DNA from: Trissonchulus latispiculum | Taxonomy: Eukaryota; Nematoda; Enoplea; Enoplida; Ironidae | Direction of reading: 5' to 3' | Length of the DNA: 64,000 nucleotides | Assembly (NCBI GenBank): GCA_030248195.1 | Contig: JASAND010000845.1 | Location: 1-64,000 of the forward strand | In this document: piece after piece, positions 1-12,433 of the stretch | Position numbering within the stretch: the first letter of the stretch is position 1 | How the letters are laid out: every line of letters begins with the position of its first letter | Position numbers and translations under genes: made by a program | Notes under the pieces: generated by a model | Database searches by the model: none | What the model was told of the DNA's origin: nothing | The model's input: the letters and a program-made list of their open reading frames with translations, nothing else

Positions 1-18
1 ATTGGGTTGTTCGTAAAT

Positions 19-249
19 TCAATGACGGGCATCAGCAAACGAGCTCGCGATTTTTGCCCGTAAGGAGCTATTCAGGCCGCGAGAGGCCTGTTCCACCACT
101 TTCAGTTCCCGTTCCTTGGGGGATGAGGTGGGAAAGCCCTTACATGCAAGCATTCGAAGTTCGTTGATGTACTGACTGCCGTAAGGCAGACACCAGTTCT
201 TCATATGATTCCGTCGGCTGACCATCCAGATCCTGTTTAACCGAGTCAC
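19..249 (-). pseudogene. Frameshifted continuation of the Gag-like ORF
   Basis: This short minus-strand frame overlaps the 3' end of the 140-1618 frame. It contains a helical Lys/Arg-rich stretch (around ELKVVEQASRGLNSSLRAKI) that fits the end of a capsid domain better than the other frame's own terminus. The simplest reading is a one- or two-base indel near position 150-250. It runs towards the window edge, so the element probably continues to the left. Confidence 0.3.
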
Positions 250-1618
250 TCAACAAAAACCAGAGGATCTGACGTTTGAGCTCATCAGGGGCTCCACTGG
301 CTGTCCAGGTGCTTTCGAACATATTGAGCTGAATGGACAAAGCCAAGTCACTGGAACGACCCTTGAATTTATTGATAGTCTTAAACCAGATCATATAGTC
401 CTTCATCAAACGTATAGTCTCTGCTGTTGGTTGGACCATATTGACCATTGGGATAGGCCGAGAGATCACCACTGGAGGAATCACCGGGGGAGAGGGCGGA
501 TCCTCGTTAGGGGAAATTTCTTCCCTGATATCACCAGGTCCAGTCGCCAATTGACGACCAAGGTGGCCTCGCCGGGTGAATGACCCGCGAAGACTCGCCT
601 GCCTCGAAAGCGGCGAAGACGCACATAACGGGGTTCGCAGCCCCGAACGGAATGGTAGCTGACTCGAAAATGGACGCGTAGTCACGGTTACGACGAAAGA
701 ATTACCCATCTCTCGTTGGGTTGGGGTACCACGGGTTATTGCAAGAGGTGAGCTTGTAATTGTTGGGCCAGATGATGGAACGTTTATAGAATTGGAGGGT
801 ACAAGACCCACCAGGTCACTCGGAATGAGTGCCCGACCGGCTGGTTGCGGTAAAGCCGTCCATTGACCGCCTAGTTCTGTCGGGTCCCAAGAGAGACGAT
901 GGTCACCCAAGGGATGCCAGTTCGAAAAGGGATTCGGCCCGGGGAACCGGAAACTGAAGGAAGAGTTGAGGTCCAGGTCCAAGTCGGGGTCCGGTATATC
1001 AGACGTTGGAAATACCGTCCGCAAAAGTTGGCTGAACTGTTCTTGGGCACCACTCTGATCCGCTGTTCCCAGAGACAGGAAGGTATGAGCAGGAGATTCT
1101 GATTCTTGGTGACCGCTGGGACCCAAGAAAGCGTCATTGGTCACCACCGTACGGTCACCAAAGCTGGCATCAAACCCACCAGAATGTTCTCCCTCATCAC
1201 CAGGTGTCGGGTTCCAGATGAGATCCGGCAAGGGCTGATCCATAAAAGTACGTATTTGCACGGCTGAGCTGGTCTGACCAGGTAACTGGTCTGCTTCCTG
1301 ATTCACGGATGATGGATTTTCCAGGTTGGTCAGATTTTCAATCAGCTGCTGATCGTTGGACACAATGGCTGTAAAGCCGGTGCCGAAGTCTTCTGAATCA
1401 GTTGGAGAGACGGATCTTAGTGATGAAGCAGGTCCAGATATCATTTCTTCCGATGAGTTCCTGTTCACCGAGGCCGAGTGGGCCAATTTGGAACTGGTCG
1501 GTAACGACCCTGACCGTGGGCGGCCGCTCGGGCCCCAGAGGGTTCTCGAGCCGTTCCTTGGAGAGAACCAGCACAGTGACGAGTTGACAGGCAACCCATG
1601 CACTTTTGGGTCGAACAC
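140..1618 (-). CDS. Gag-like polyprotein remnant of an LTR-type element
   Basis: This is a 492-codon open frame on the minus strand. Its first 370 or so residues are Ser/Pro/Thr-rich and look disordered. The last 110 residues are a helical segment (around IRLMKDYMIWFKTINKF and ELKRQILWFLLSDSVKQDL) with the Trp/Leu spacing of retrotransposon Gag capsid regions. No zinc knuckle, protease or reverse transcriptase follows before the window edge. A second minus frame (19-249) carries a Gag-like helical continuation, so the gene appears frameshifted near position 150-250. Another open minus frame overlaps the 5' end (1398-1817). I infer Gag from composition and helix pattern, not from a diagnostic motif; a host disordered protein is the alternative. 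Confidence 0.4.
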   Translation of the reverse strand: MFDPKVHGLPVNSSLCWFSPRNGSRTLWGPSGRPRSGSLPTSSKLAHSASVNRNSSEEMISGPASSLRSVSPTDSEDFGTGFTAIVSNDQQLIENLTNLENPSSVNQEADQLPGQTSSAVQIRTFMDQPLPDLIWNPTPGDEGEHSGGFDASFGDRTVVTNDAFLGPSGHQESESPAHTFLSLGTADQSGAQEQFSQLLRTVFPTSDIPDPDLDLDLNSSFSFRFPGPNPFSNWHPLGDHRLSWDPTELGGQWTALPQPAGRALIPSDLVGLVPSNSINVPSSGPTITSSPLAITRGTPTQREMGNSFVVTVTTRPFSSQLPFRSGLRTPLCASSPLSRQASLRGSFTRRGHLGRQLATGPGDIREEISPNEDPPSPPVIPPVVISRPIPMVNMVQPTAETIRLMKDYMIWFKTINKFKGRSSDLALSIQLNMFESTWTASGAPDELKRQILWFLLSDSVKQDLDGQPTESYEELVSALRQSVHQRTSNACM

Positions 1619-1818
1619 CCATGGGCTCCGCCACCGTTAGTTGTTTGATGGCGTAAGGCCTTTTCCTGCAGTCGCTTCGACGTACGACGCTTATCCTTGC
1701 CTTCACCTGATGACATTCTCTGAAGGTCCTGGCTATCCAGAGTCCCGTCTGCTGGTTCGATTCTTCTATGGAGATCAAGGTCCAGATAGGGGAGATCCAG
1801 TTCCAATCAAAAATCACT

Positions 1819-4269
1819 GCTCAAACTGATGGAAATTCCAGTCCAGGCTCTGAGGAAATTGCTGGAAGCTTGGAGGTAACTCCAGCAGAAAATCAGAAAA
1901 AACGGCCTGAAAACAGCGAATACAACAAGAAAATCGAAACAGAAGACCAGGTAAGGTTTTTAGTGTGTACGTACGTACCCCAAAATTTGTTTGAAAATAG
2001 CATTCAATTAGATAGAAAATTAAGCAAATATGGACAATTATAATGTGGAACAGTAAAGAAAATTATTGTGTATGGGGGTGCCTGAAAGGGAAAATAGAAT
2101 TAGGACAATTACACAAACAAGGGATTGAGATGATAAAAAATACAGAGAAAAACCAGGTACAAATACAAAAGAAACCAAGTACGAATTAAAATGATGTAAT
2201 AAAATAGGCCTACGATTTTATTATAAAACTAACTCAAATCCCCAAAAATGTCCCTAGACTAACTCACTATGTTGACCCCACTAAACACGTACACCACTCA
2301 CACAATATATTACGTACGTACGTCACAGGCACACCTTAGCCCTAAGAAAAAGTATACGTATAGTAACTGTGAAAAGGATATAGAGCCTTAATGATAGTGT
2401 TGACAACAACAGGACCTAGAGAAAAATCAATAGTGGCACGTAGATAGGCAAGCAGGAAAAAGACCAAGTAATTGGTCAAGGTAGTTGTAGAAAAGATCAA
2501 TAGGTAGGAGTTCCAGATCACAGGAGGGATTCGCGTAAGCGATCAGGAATTTTACCTGTAAAGGTAAAATTTTCTTCAACAGGCACAGGAAAAAAATTTC
2601 CAAAAAACTTACACAAACCAAAAACTGGGCGGAGGACCAGCTTCGACCAGTTTTCCACCTGGCAGACTAATGTAGCGCAAATGTGATTCTCCAATTGGCT
2701 ACCCGACAAGTAATTGTCGGAGGATCTGTCGCTCAATAGATAACGGATCTGGCTGTCAGGAACCAGGACGGGGAAGCCTCGCCAAACTATAAAGTTATAC
2801 AAATAATGATAATATTCCTACCTGCCTAGTCTAACAACTAACCCTAGCCTACCAAAATAACAAGGCCGTTAGATAATTGATTTAATAAACGTACGTACAC
2901 ACAGTGGGCGTAAGCCCTGACAGACAGACAATCCCAGACAAACAATGCACACACACACAACAATACAAACAAACCTTGGGGTTGAATGAACCCAGTACAG
3001 TGTACACCCCAGGGGGAGAAAGCATAGGTGTAGAGGAAATACCGGAGCGTTGACCCAAACAAAAGTAGATGGTAATCGAGCGACCGACGAGCGATTATAA
3101 CCGCCTGGAGTTGGGAAAGAAACTAACACAACTGATGTGTTGGGGAGTTTTCAAGGGAGACCCCCAAAGTAGGCGGGGCTTAGAAAACCCACCCCCAACC
3201 AGAAGTTGACATGCGCATACAGCGCCCCCAAGTTTGATCACCTACCCAATAGTTACATCCCACCTAACAACACCTCCCCGACCAACCAAACAGAATGATG
3301 ACGTTAGCTAAAGCCAAGCAATAGCTAAGGGCCGAAAAAGTATTAGGTGTGTATCAACAAAGTGCGAATACATAAATGAATGATTTACATACTATCTCTA
3401 CAATATTAATCGCACAATGGGGAGAGTGCACTTATGCACTCTGCTGTGCCGTGCTTGTTGGATCAAGCTGCTGTTGACAATCAATCTGCAATGTGCCAAT
3501 GGACACCAATGGACGGCTACGAACTCCGTAGCGCTCGAACAGGCTACTCAGCTAAGTCAATGTTTTTTATTGAGCTGTATTAATAAGTGTCCTTCTTGTT
3601 AGTCTTTTCGCAAAAGTAATAAACTGGCCAGTTGTAGCTTATGCTATATGTCGACTACATTCAAGCCAGCCGGTTAAATTAAATTAATAGTCTTGAAGTA
3701 AACTATTTATTAGACTAATCCCTTTTTTCAAATATTTAACTTAGTTTTGTTTGACACTAGACTTGGGGGGTGAAAAAGGTCCCCCCGGGTCTTTGTCAAT
3801 ACAATGAAGAATTTTAAATTAAATAACAACTATCCACATAATTAATTATACTTTGCTTTCCATAAACTATGATCCTTGACAAATTTACGCAACACATTAG
3901 GCTGATCAGATTGGGAGAAGGTACCATCTGCATCAATCGGCCGCAAACATGAAATTTTGGATCCTACGGATCCGTTTGTGAAATTTTACTATCTGCGATT
4001 TTCAAACAAAAATCTTGCAACTCAAAGTGCTCTGTTGTCGGCTGACAACAGGAAATTGATTGTTATAGGAATGGTACCTCGGTGCCAAAACATCCTCCCA
4101 AAATGTATTTGTACTTATCCGAGATCTTCAAGGAGTTGGCCAGTCAGGGGGGGAACCCCTTTGAATGGAGCTAACGGGTGACCACGATGCGGTGAAAGCA
4201 GCGTGGCCACTTCTGCCAAGGCAGTAGCCTTGCCTATGCCTCGGGTAATTGCTATATGCAATTATTCAG
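1819..4269. other. Noncoding stretch, no gene recognised
   Basis: Probably the 5' part of the element carrying the Gag-like frame, followed by unique AT-rich sequence. Short ACGT-rich runs occur near 2310 and 2890. A purine-rich patch at 3764-3790 could pair GGGGGG with CCCCCC. Frames are short and carry no domain. No LTR pair was found by eye. Confidence 0.4.
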
Positions 4270-4909
4270 GGGCTGTCTTCATTGCCGAGAATTGCATTGC
4301 CGAGAATGCACATTGCCGAGAAAGGCATTGCCGAGAATTGCATTGCCGAGAAAGGGCAATGCTCATTTCTTGCATTGCCGAGAACGTCAAAGAATCATAA
4401 ATTGCATTGCCGAGAAAGGCGTTGCCGAGAATTGCATTGCAGAGAAACTGTCTTTATTAAACCTGCTTTATTTATGCTGCAGATGTATCACACTCATTAA
4501 GGCTAGATGACTATTTTGAACAAGCTTCCTGCAAGTTTTAATACAAAATTTGCCGATTATTCATTTAAAATTAATTTATTTCAACATTCTGTTAAGTATT
4601 TGTAGACACGTCCGTTTACAAAATGCAACAAATTCTACAAGCGATTAGTTGCAACGTAAGCAGTTTTTCGTACTTAAATAGATCTCTTGCGTCTCCCCCC
4701 AGCCCTAACTTTCGATTTTTTACCATAAAATTTTATCCCCACCTCGGGCCCGAATTTTTCGGGTCGGAGGTGCTGTAGTGACAATCTCAGTTTCGTTTGT
4801 TCTTTCATTTGTATGGGTGCATACAATGCAATGCAATGCAATTCTCGGCAATGCCTTTCTCGGCAATGTGCATTCTCGGCAATGCAATTCTCGGCAATGA
4901 ATGTTACCC
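4270..4909. mobile_element. Non-autonomous hAT-like element with 68-bp perfect TIRs
   Basis: A 68-bp perfect inverted repeat lies at 4279-4346 and 4833-4900. Each arm is made of tandem variants of the 11-mer ATTGCCGAGAA; further copies extend the left arm to about 4445. An identical 8-bp direct repeat, TTATTCAG, flanks the unit at 4262-4269 and 4910-4917, which is the target duplication length of hAT transposons. The outermost bases are only partly inverted (GGGCTGTCTTCATTG against GGGTAACATTCATTG). There is no transposase frame, so it would have to be mobilised in trans. Confidence 0.7.
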
Positions 4910-4917
4910 TTATTCAG

Positions 4918-7900
4918 TGCCATACCGTGGACTCAGTACAAAATTTGGTATGGCACTACCCCTCATCGCGACAGCAACTGGGGTGTGCCACTATGGGGAA
5001 AAAAGAAATCGGTTGCTCAGTGAGTAATATCCCACAGTGTAACGGAGATTTGGGGATGGGGGCACAGGTTTAACGGACGCCTTCGGAGACCCCCAAAACA
5101 GTTTTCTTTTTTATGCTAAAACTCGCATTTTTACTCGTTTTTAATGCTTAAAACATCTAACCAGGAAGTAACTAGAAATATTGGTTATCAACATGTTTCT
5201 AAGCCCAGAATAACGTCAATATTGCGGGAGAAAGTCCATAAAGCTGTTACAAATGTGTATTTCTCGAAATAATAGGTATTTACAGCCAAAACTTTGGACA
5301 TTTTTGAAGTTTTGCAAAATTTACACTAAAGATATCTACTCAATATTTGTCCAGCACTCTCATCCAAACCGCCTCCCCGGCTGAAGGAGGTAAGGCAAAG
5401 CGGGTTGAAAAAATGGCAAGAAGTAACTGGGTCCCAGGAATTATGTAACAATTTTATAAAAATGTTGTCATATTATGGTGGGCACGACTAAAAGTTTTAT
5501 TCAGTTAATTACATAATATTATGAAAGAGAAATTTATTGGAAAGCAGAAAAATACTTTTAAAAATTCAATTACAGGGCAAAGGCGAAATCTTTCCCCCGG
5601 GAAAAATTTCACCGGTGATGTTTTTCCGGGGGGGGGTAATTTCTCCGATGAAACTGTTTTCGGGGGATATTTACTAGGGGGAAACATTTCTCCACGACAA
5701 CGACATTTAATAAACATGGTTTAGACAATGCTAATTTATATGATAAACTCTGAATTCCAAGCGGTTATATGTTTCCTGTATTCAGAATTTCACATATTAT
5801 TGTATTGTATTCACTGTATTCACATACCACATGTCATGTCGCACAGACTATTTTTCACGGGACAAATTCAGGCTTATAAGTCGATACTCAGGGAACAGTT
5901 CAGTGTAGGATGATTTTTGCGACGAAAGAATTACCTAGGGTGATTTTTCGAGGGGGAAAATAGAAACAGAAAAATCAGCCTGAGCTTATTCTTACGGGGG
6001 TGGGGGAAGATCGGTATCGCCTCATTTTACCGGGTAGGGGGGAATTAACCTAGGCCGATCCTTCCGGGGCAAAGATTAGGCTGTGACACCGGATTACCGG
6101 TATGCCCGCCATTTTACACCTACTGGTTGCAGCTAAAAACTAATACCTTAAATGTAGTATATATTTGAGAACGCCTATCAAAATATTACAATGCCTAGGC
6201 GTGGCAAAATTTCTGAGACAAGTAGTTTAACTCCCAGCAGTCAGTTGCTTTTTCACCTTCCTTCATCCCAAAGCTTCTCGAGGAAAGCCTCTGAAATGAC
6301 CCGTTTACCGTTTTCGACCGCTTTTTTACTGACAGCACCTGCAGCTATGGGACTGCTACCAATCGATAGAGAATTGATTGATCTTTATTTTATATTAATA
6401 TTCAAGGTCCCCGATGCATCCAGAGAAAGTTAAGAGCCGTCAAAGAAGCGAAGTAGAAATTTTTGCTAAACTTTCATTGCAAAACATCGACTAATTGATT
6501 TCTAAGTGCATGAGTTGATCCTGAGACGGAATCCACTGTCCTTTAGTTTAATCTGAAAAATCACCCCTATCACCTGGTGGAACTGATCTGTTGGCCGACG
6601 AATTGCAGCCGACGCTGGAATCGCTTAAAGCAAATACAGAAACTTGTACAAATTTGTCGAATTCTCTATTCCGCCAAATGCCTTCATTTCTTTAGCTATT
6701 TTTGAATCACTATTCCAAATCGTAGTAGAAGTGTCGAGGAAACAAAGGAGCACGTGATCAGAGCTACATCATGCAAGCAACCCGTGTCTGCTCTTTGGAA
6801 CAGAATCCAAAAAATCACCACTTGTGCCAAATAGACGCCGAGGGCATAAAAGTTTTATACTTGCTTTTTTAAATTGTCACGTTGTAAAATTCTGTTTTTA
6901 TTTAACTTTTACAATAAATTTTCTTCAACAGCTCCAACAGTTACTGGTTTAATTTTCTGATAATTTTAGATAAAGCTCGGTGTTTGTGTCACGATTGAAT
7001 GACTTTCAGACGAAAGAACCATTTGTCAAGCTCGGTCTCAAGAGAATAATTCGACCTAAAATTTCAGATTGAACTTTCAACTAGTGTGCTGGCTTTTGTT
7101 CTTAACGTCTTTTGCTTGTCATTCTGTTTTTGAGAAGAAAATTGCTCCCCCGTGATTTGTGAAAATTGTCCTCCAAAACCAGAGTCTGGTGAAACGATAG
7201 TGTAGCAGCAATTTTTAGACATACCACCCAACCGGGACGAAAGCTACTGTTCAGCTTTCTGTACCACACGTTTGCTGGTTGAGTTTAGTTCCGCTCAACA
7301 ATCTGTACATTTGGAATAGTTTAGTCTAGCTGTTCAATTTGTCAGCTGGATTTCTTCTAGATCCTAGATCGTTAGAGTCGGTTTTATATTATGTAATTAA
7401 GTTTGTTCCTAAGCATTTCTTTTCTTCAACAAAGCTGAGACTGTTTCTCATGTCCGACTCCCTTTTCTTATTTCCTCTAATGTGACTTCAATTGGCGGCA
7501 GTTTTGAGCAAACAGCTATCTGACATACTTTTCTAGCTTCCAATTACTTGGTTTGGCTTCATCAGAAATAAGTAATAACTATCCCTCAGCTCCTATCTTT
7601 TGCAGCTTAACCATTCCCAATCCAGCGAAGATTTGCTAAGGATGAGAAAATAATTTTTGATATGTTAGGTTTTGGGGGTTTGCCTTTCTTTTGGTTTTTG
7701 GCTAGGCAGACAATGCTACGGTAAAAGGAACTGAAGTCAGCTATATGCCAGTCGTTTGCCAAACACTGAAGTTTGGCACCGTGGTCGGCCAGCGGCCTCA
7801 GTTCACAATTTATTTATTTAGCAATACTGACACGGGAACAGATCGGCGGATCAAATCGAAACAACCAATTCGGGCTGAGATCGGTTCGGATCGGATTTTC

Positions 7901-9663
7901 TGGTTAAATTGACACGCATTTTTTGGGTCGCCAATCCAGACAACTAGACAAAATTTGGCATTTTTACAACATTTTAAACCAAATTCCGTTTAAATTTTAT
8001 TGGCATGTCAAACTTTTACTGATTTTAGTTCATTTGGTCTTTTCAATTTGTTTCGCTGCAGGCCAATTTCGTTAAAGTCAAATTGTAATCAAAGGAAGAC
8101 GATTTACATGCTAATTTTATTAAGTTTTAATTTGTTTAAAACAGCTCGAAACGTTTTAGGTCTAGGTGGTCTTGTAATAATTGGAATCCGGCTGATAAAA
8201 TTGAGGGTTCTGTTCTGCGCCGTTTTCAGATCATTTCTGGTCCAATCCAACGCTAGATCGGATCGGATTGAATCGAGTCGACGGCCAATGGACTGTTCGA
8301 TCAGCAGTGAATTATGGCTGGAAATTCGATCGGATCCACTTCACTGCTTGGGAATACTCGTGGGCGCAAAGGCTTATCATGTATACTGTACTGCTCTACT
8401 TCGGCTGCAAGGTGGTTCCTTTCCTTGAAACTTTGCAAGTTGATCAGTTTTCAATTTAACCCCAGATATAAAAGTGTGCAAAACTGTATAATCTGAAATA
8501 GTGAAAGACCTATTTCTTTATGCTTCCAGAATCAAGTTTCTGTTCTAATCCATCACAGTAGGTCTTAACGATAGCCAGTAAATCTTGAACGGAACACGCA
8601 ACAAGGGTCTACTTTCAAACTGGCATTTCTTTTGCTTCAGTGTCGTGTTTGCTGGCTTCTATTCCTGTCTTAAGTTCTGAAAATTAAATCGTTAAGTTCA
8701 GTCCTTCTGGCAAACTGAAGCTATAATTTTCAGCTCAGTCCCATGCACTGGTCATATTTATCTGTTTCTGGCTTCCTAATTACTTCACAGCTTCGCTAAG
8801 GCACTAAGTAATTGATATCATTCCTATAATTTACTGAATTGGTAAGTCTCCCAGGAGCTTGAACTTAATAGGCACCAAGCTTCATTCCATGCACGCTCAA
8901 GTTTTTCCGTGAAGCAATACCTACATGCCGTGAGTTCTCCATAGTTGCAGGCTGTTGTCAAACCATTTGGATGCTCTTCATATTCTAGACTAGCTGAGTA
9001 ATTCTTTAATGTTATTAGTTAGCACATTATAGCTAGAGGTTTGACATACTAAAAGGTGAAGAACTAAAAAGACCACGTTAGTTTTGCAAGGATTGCTCAC
9101 GATGATACCTTTTTGATTGGTGATAAAAAGAAAGCAAGATTTTAGCATTTTGAGTTGCTGTTTTTACAGGTGTTAAATTCAGCCAAAGGTAACGTAAATC
9201 CGCTGAAATTTGGCTGACGTTTGACAATTTTTAAGCAAAACACAATCACAGCTGACGCCGGGACAATGACATGGTATTCACTTAAAAAAACGTTTGTGAT
9301 GACATCCTGTTTGCCCTGCCTCGCTTCTTAGTGTCAGAAAAAGGTTGCCTACATCACGCTTAGCGGCCTGTTCCTACTTATTTGTTTTAAGCTCACTTTG
9401 ACACTTTTTAATGCCAACGAGAAAAACACTAGTTCGGTGAGAGTAGAACTTTTTCGAAGGCAAATAGCGTCATCAATATACCTTGATGGTCTAGGTTTTA
9501 GTTTTTTCAGTATTGGGTGAATTTAATATTCTTAAAATTCTTTTTCTGTGCTTTTGATTTAAACATAAACGATTGGCATTAGCCAAAGTTGAGAGAAAGC
9601 ATTTAATCAATTTTCTAGGAACCCCATCCATTTACTTAAAGCAGATTAAAACTGAGCTACGGT
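4918..9663. other. Long noncoding AT-rich stretch
   Basis: No conserved coding frame was recognised. Two zones are repeat-like. At 5580-5700 and 5930-6080 there are CCCCCGGGAAA/GGGGG-type words resembling decayed element arms. At 7840-8330 there are clusters of GATCGGATCGG words on both sides of a 350-bp AT-rich core, which resemble the arms of the hAT elements elsewhere here, but no matching termini or target duplication were found. The rest looks unique. Confidence 0.4.
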
Positions 9664-9675
9664 ATGCGTAGTATA

Positions 9676-10142
9676 TAGTGTTGTTGACCGGCCGAAATTT
9701 TTGTCGGCCGGCCGTTACCGGCCGGCCGACCTTCTTCGGCCGAAAACGGCTGGCCGGCCGACGGCCCGGCCGGCCAGAAGCGGCCGGCCGTTCGAGGGCC
9801 CAACCGGCCAAAAAGGCCGGCTGACGAATCAAAGACTAAAAATGGCCAGAAGGCTGACCCATGAGTGTCAGAATAAGAAATCAAGATATGAAAATGTATT
9901 AGTACAACTTAAAATCGATTTCCTGAGAAAGTTTTGATAAACCGCTGAAATATCAGCGCGGCCGGCCGGCCGGCCGTTTACCGGCTGTTCAACGGCCGGC
10001 TGGCCGGCCTGAAACGGCCGACCGGGCGGCCGGCCAGCCGGCCGGGCCGCCGAGTGCACCTCTTGGCCGGCCGGTCAATGGCCGGCCGGCCAGCGGCCGG
10101 CCGCCGGCTGGCCGTTTTCCACCCGGCCGGTCAACAACACTA
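9676..10142. mobile_element. hAT-like MITE with GGCCGGCC-rich arms
   Basis: The termini TAGTGTTGTTGACCGGCC and its reverse complement bound a 467-bp unit. Both arms are packed with GGCCGGCC, CCGGCCGG and GGCTGGCC words around an AT-rich core (9830-9955). The 8-bp direct repeat ATGCGTAG flanks it at 9664-9671 and 10143-10150, with four extra bases (TATA) between the left copy and the TIR. The TAGTGTTG end and 8-bp duplication fit hAT. It sits inside another repeat made of TACGGTAGC-like words (9650-10400). No transposase is encoded. Confidence 0.75.
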
Positions 10143-10150
10143 ATGCGTAG

Positions 10151-11329
10151 CGTATATTTAAATATAATATTTAAATATGCGCTATTAAACCGTAGCTGCG
10201 GTAGCACCTACGGTATGTTTTTGCTTAGCTTTTCTGTATCCTAACTTTTTGCTTTCAAAGTATGAAAGGAAATTCAAAGCTAACAACTGGGCCAGGCCTT
10301 TAAAAAACTCCATAAAAACTAACCTTCTTGTAGCTTTACAAACACGAAGCTACGCTCATAAAACGGAGCTACGGCTACCGTAGCTATACCGTAGATCCAA
10401 AAGTAAGTACGTTCACTGAATGGATGAGGTTCCCTAGTACGGATTGAAGCCTGTTGGAGTGCTAAAGTCTGCAAGTAAAATCTCAGCGTAATTAAGTTTT
10501 TTCAGACCATTCATTTTTCCCTCACTCATGTGCTGCATTAAAGCTTTTCAAAACTATTAGAAATTTAGGTAACAGCTGGCTTCCTGTGCGAACAAATAAG
10601 CTTTAGCTTTACAATAGGCTCATTCAGATGGAATTAAGCCATCTAACAGTTTTACTTTAGCATGCTTACTTGGCTGAATCCAGACTCTGATTGATAGCTC
10701 TCTTTGCACCCATGTAATGGAAGTGCAAGTTTGCTTCTACTTGTAAGAATATATAATTGATACGAATCTGTCTTCATGTAATAAGTAAGCATGTCCTAGA
10801 AAAATTGATTTTGATAAGTGTAGACATTTTCACTTCGAGAACTATGGAATTTTGCATCATCTTTATTGCTTGTTGCTGAGCTGAGTATTGAAATTTTCTA
10901 ATTGAAGAAATTTAACATTTAGCTTATTAAAACAGTGAATGAAGCAGCAACTGAGCACCAGTAATATTGAAGTGAAATTAAATTTTAAAGCTTCTCTTAC
11001 ATCTCATTTTGTAATTATCTCATTCTCACTTAATTTTCTTTCCTCGTAATATGGAACCCAGTTCATATTTCGAAGTAGGTGCGGACTGCGATTATTCTTG
11101 ACTTCGCAAAATAGCTTTCATCTCTCCAACTGAATTTTGTAAAGTTGGTTAAGACAATTTCAGAAAACCTGGAACTCCGTAGAAGCCAATTTGACAAGCT
11201 CAAGTTAATGTACATTTTGGAAATCAATTTCTCATTATCTCTCTACATCTTCTGCTTGTTGAGCTCACCTGCAAATAATATTTTCTTTGTGCGCTTTTCT
11301 CTAGTCAAAAGGGCCATTTTCGTTACGAC
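10151..11329. other. Noncoding stretch with TACGGTAGC-type repeats
   Basis: From 10180 to 10395 there are inverted and direct copies of GCTACGGTAGC-like words, apparently arms of an element that hosts the preceding hAT insertion. From 10400 to 11329 the DNA is AT-rich with no recognisable coding frame. Confidence 0.35.
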
Positions 11330-11610
11330 TCTGGGCCGCGTTGGAAAAGATCCTCCTAAGCCTAGGAGCGCTTTTATGTTTAGCCTAGTAAACCACGTTA
11401 GGGGATTTGTGTTTCAAATGATTCTCCTAAGCTAGGAGTGCTCAGCTCACTACCACTCCTAAATAAATTCTCTTATGTTGGAAGCAGCTCCATCTTAACT
11501 CAGGAGAAATCGGTTTAGGAGGTCTCCTAAACTCCCTCCTAAATGGCTCCCAGACATACTCCCATGTATGTAGCCACCACTTAGGAGAATCCTTTGCAGC
11601 GCGGCCCAGA
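11330..11610. mobile_element. Palindromic MITE with CTCCTAAG arms
   Basis: The ends TCTGGGCCGCG and CGCGGCCCAGA are exact inverted repeats. The homology continues imperfectly inward for about 30 bp and ends in CTCCTAAG. The interior repeats CTCCTAAG/CTTAGGAG many times in both orientations, so the single strand would fold on itself. No 8-bp target duplication was seen. It lies 80 bp upstream of the globin-like exon and could affect its transcription or processing. Confidence 0.6.
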
Positions 11611-11689
11611 ATATTAAATTCGATTAGTTGGCTCTCAACGCCGACATTCATGTCATAATCGATTTATAACCACCGTTTTTGTGTACCAG

Positions 11690-12433
11690 GTGCTTATGTG
11701 CAGCAACATGAAAATGAAGGATTGGATGCGTAAGATAGCAGTGACGCTAAAATTGGACGAATTCTGGTACGGGACAGCAAAGCTCAGATCTCAAGATAGG
11801 AAAGGAAAGCGTTACACTATCAATCAAATTGGGCCTGAAAAGTTAGAATCTAATTCCTGCATGGTAGACATAGACGATACTCAACCTCTTCTACCAAAGC
11901 TGGCAATACCAAAGTCACAGTCAGAGCCAGTTCGTTTCGCCTCGATGAAGCTAGAACCAGTCAGCCGGCGCAGCTTAACGGAGGCAGAAAAGGTCCTGTT
12001 GAGAAATTCGTGGCGAAAAATCATACAAGATCGTTCCTACTCTCAAGTCTGTGCAAAACTGTACAACTCTTTTGCTGCAATTGGAAACAGCAAAATTCCA
12101 CTGGTTAACAGTAACCTGGTCAAGCTGTTTGTCAACGCCCTAGACTTTACAACGGCCTACATGGAAGAAGCAGACAAGGTTCGCCGCTGTCTCGTCCAGA
12201 CGGGTCGGTCCCTGATTTATTTCGATGGTCTCTTGCTGCAGCGGAAGCACTGGGACATCGTTGCTCTGGGTATGATGGAGTTTATTTCTGACTGTTTGCC
12301 TCGGGACAGACTGTACAGAGAGACTGTCCAGGCCTGGACAATTTTCATCTGCTGCGTCGTCGACTATATGATGCTTGGTTACCAGACTGAACTAAAGATT
12401 GTAAAATTTTTGATCAAGGCCAAACTGGTCTAG
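11690..12433 (+). CDS. Globin-like protein, apparently lacking haem-ligand histidines
   Basis: An open frame follows a good 3' splice site (pyrimidine-rich tract then AG at 11688-11689). The first in-frame ATG is at 11696, giving 245 codons. Residues 1-93 are a non-globin N-terminal extension. Residues 94-230 match the globin fold: the A helix reads LTEAEKVLLRNSWRKI with its conserved Trp, and the G/H region is followed by a Trp-containing helix (ETVQAWTIFICCVVDYM). Lining up the G helix (around KHWDIVALGMMEF) backwards, the position expected for the proximal F8 His is Phe or Tyr, and no His is seen at distal E7. Classical haem ligation is therefore doubtful. The fold region has no intron, whereas most animal globins keep introns at B12.2 and G7.0. 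An upstream noncoding or short coding exon is likely but not identified. Its partner and function are unknown. Confidence 0.6.
   Translation: MLMCSNMKMKDWMRKIAVTLKLDEFWYGTAKLRSQDRKGKRYTINQIGPEKLESNSCMVDIDDTQPLLPKLAIPKSQSEPVRFASMKLEPVSRRSLTEAEKVLLRNSWRKIIQDRSYSQVCAKLYNSFAAIGNSKIPLVNSNLVKLFVNALDFTTAYMEEADKVRRCLVQTGRSLIYFDGLLLQRKHWDIVALGMMEFISDCLPRDRLYRETVQAWTIFICCVVDYMMLGYQTELKIVKFLIKAKLV

Noticed and set aside
4270..4445. CRISPR array, because of regularly repeated ATTGCCGAGAA
   Set aside because: Repeats are 11 bp, spacers are nearly absent, and an inverted copy with target duplication shows transposon arms in a eukaryotic genome.
4203..5073. Repeat-containing ORFs with His-Cys-Arg-Glu units
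   Set aside because: They translate the ATTGCCGAGAA repeats of the hAT-like arms, in several frames on both strands.
8000..8428. 142-codon plus-strand ORF
   Set aside because: No domain, runs through GATCGG repeat words, and the composition matches surrounding noncoding DNA.
9632..10207. Overlapping Arg/Pro/Gly-rich ORFs
   Set aside because: All are readings of GGCCGGCC repeats in the MITE arms.
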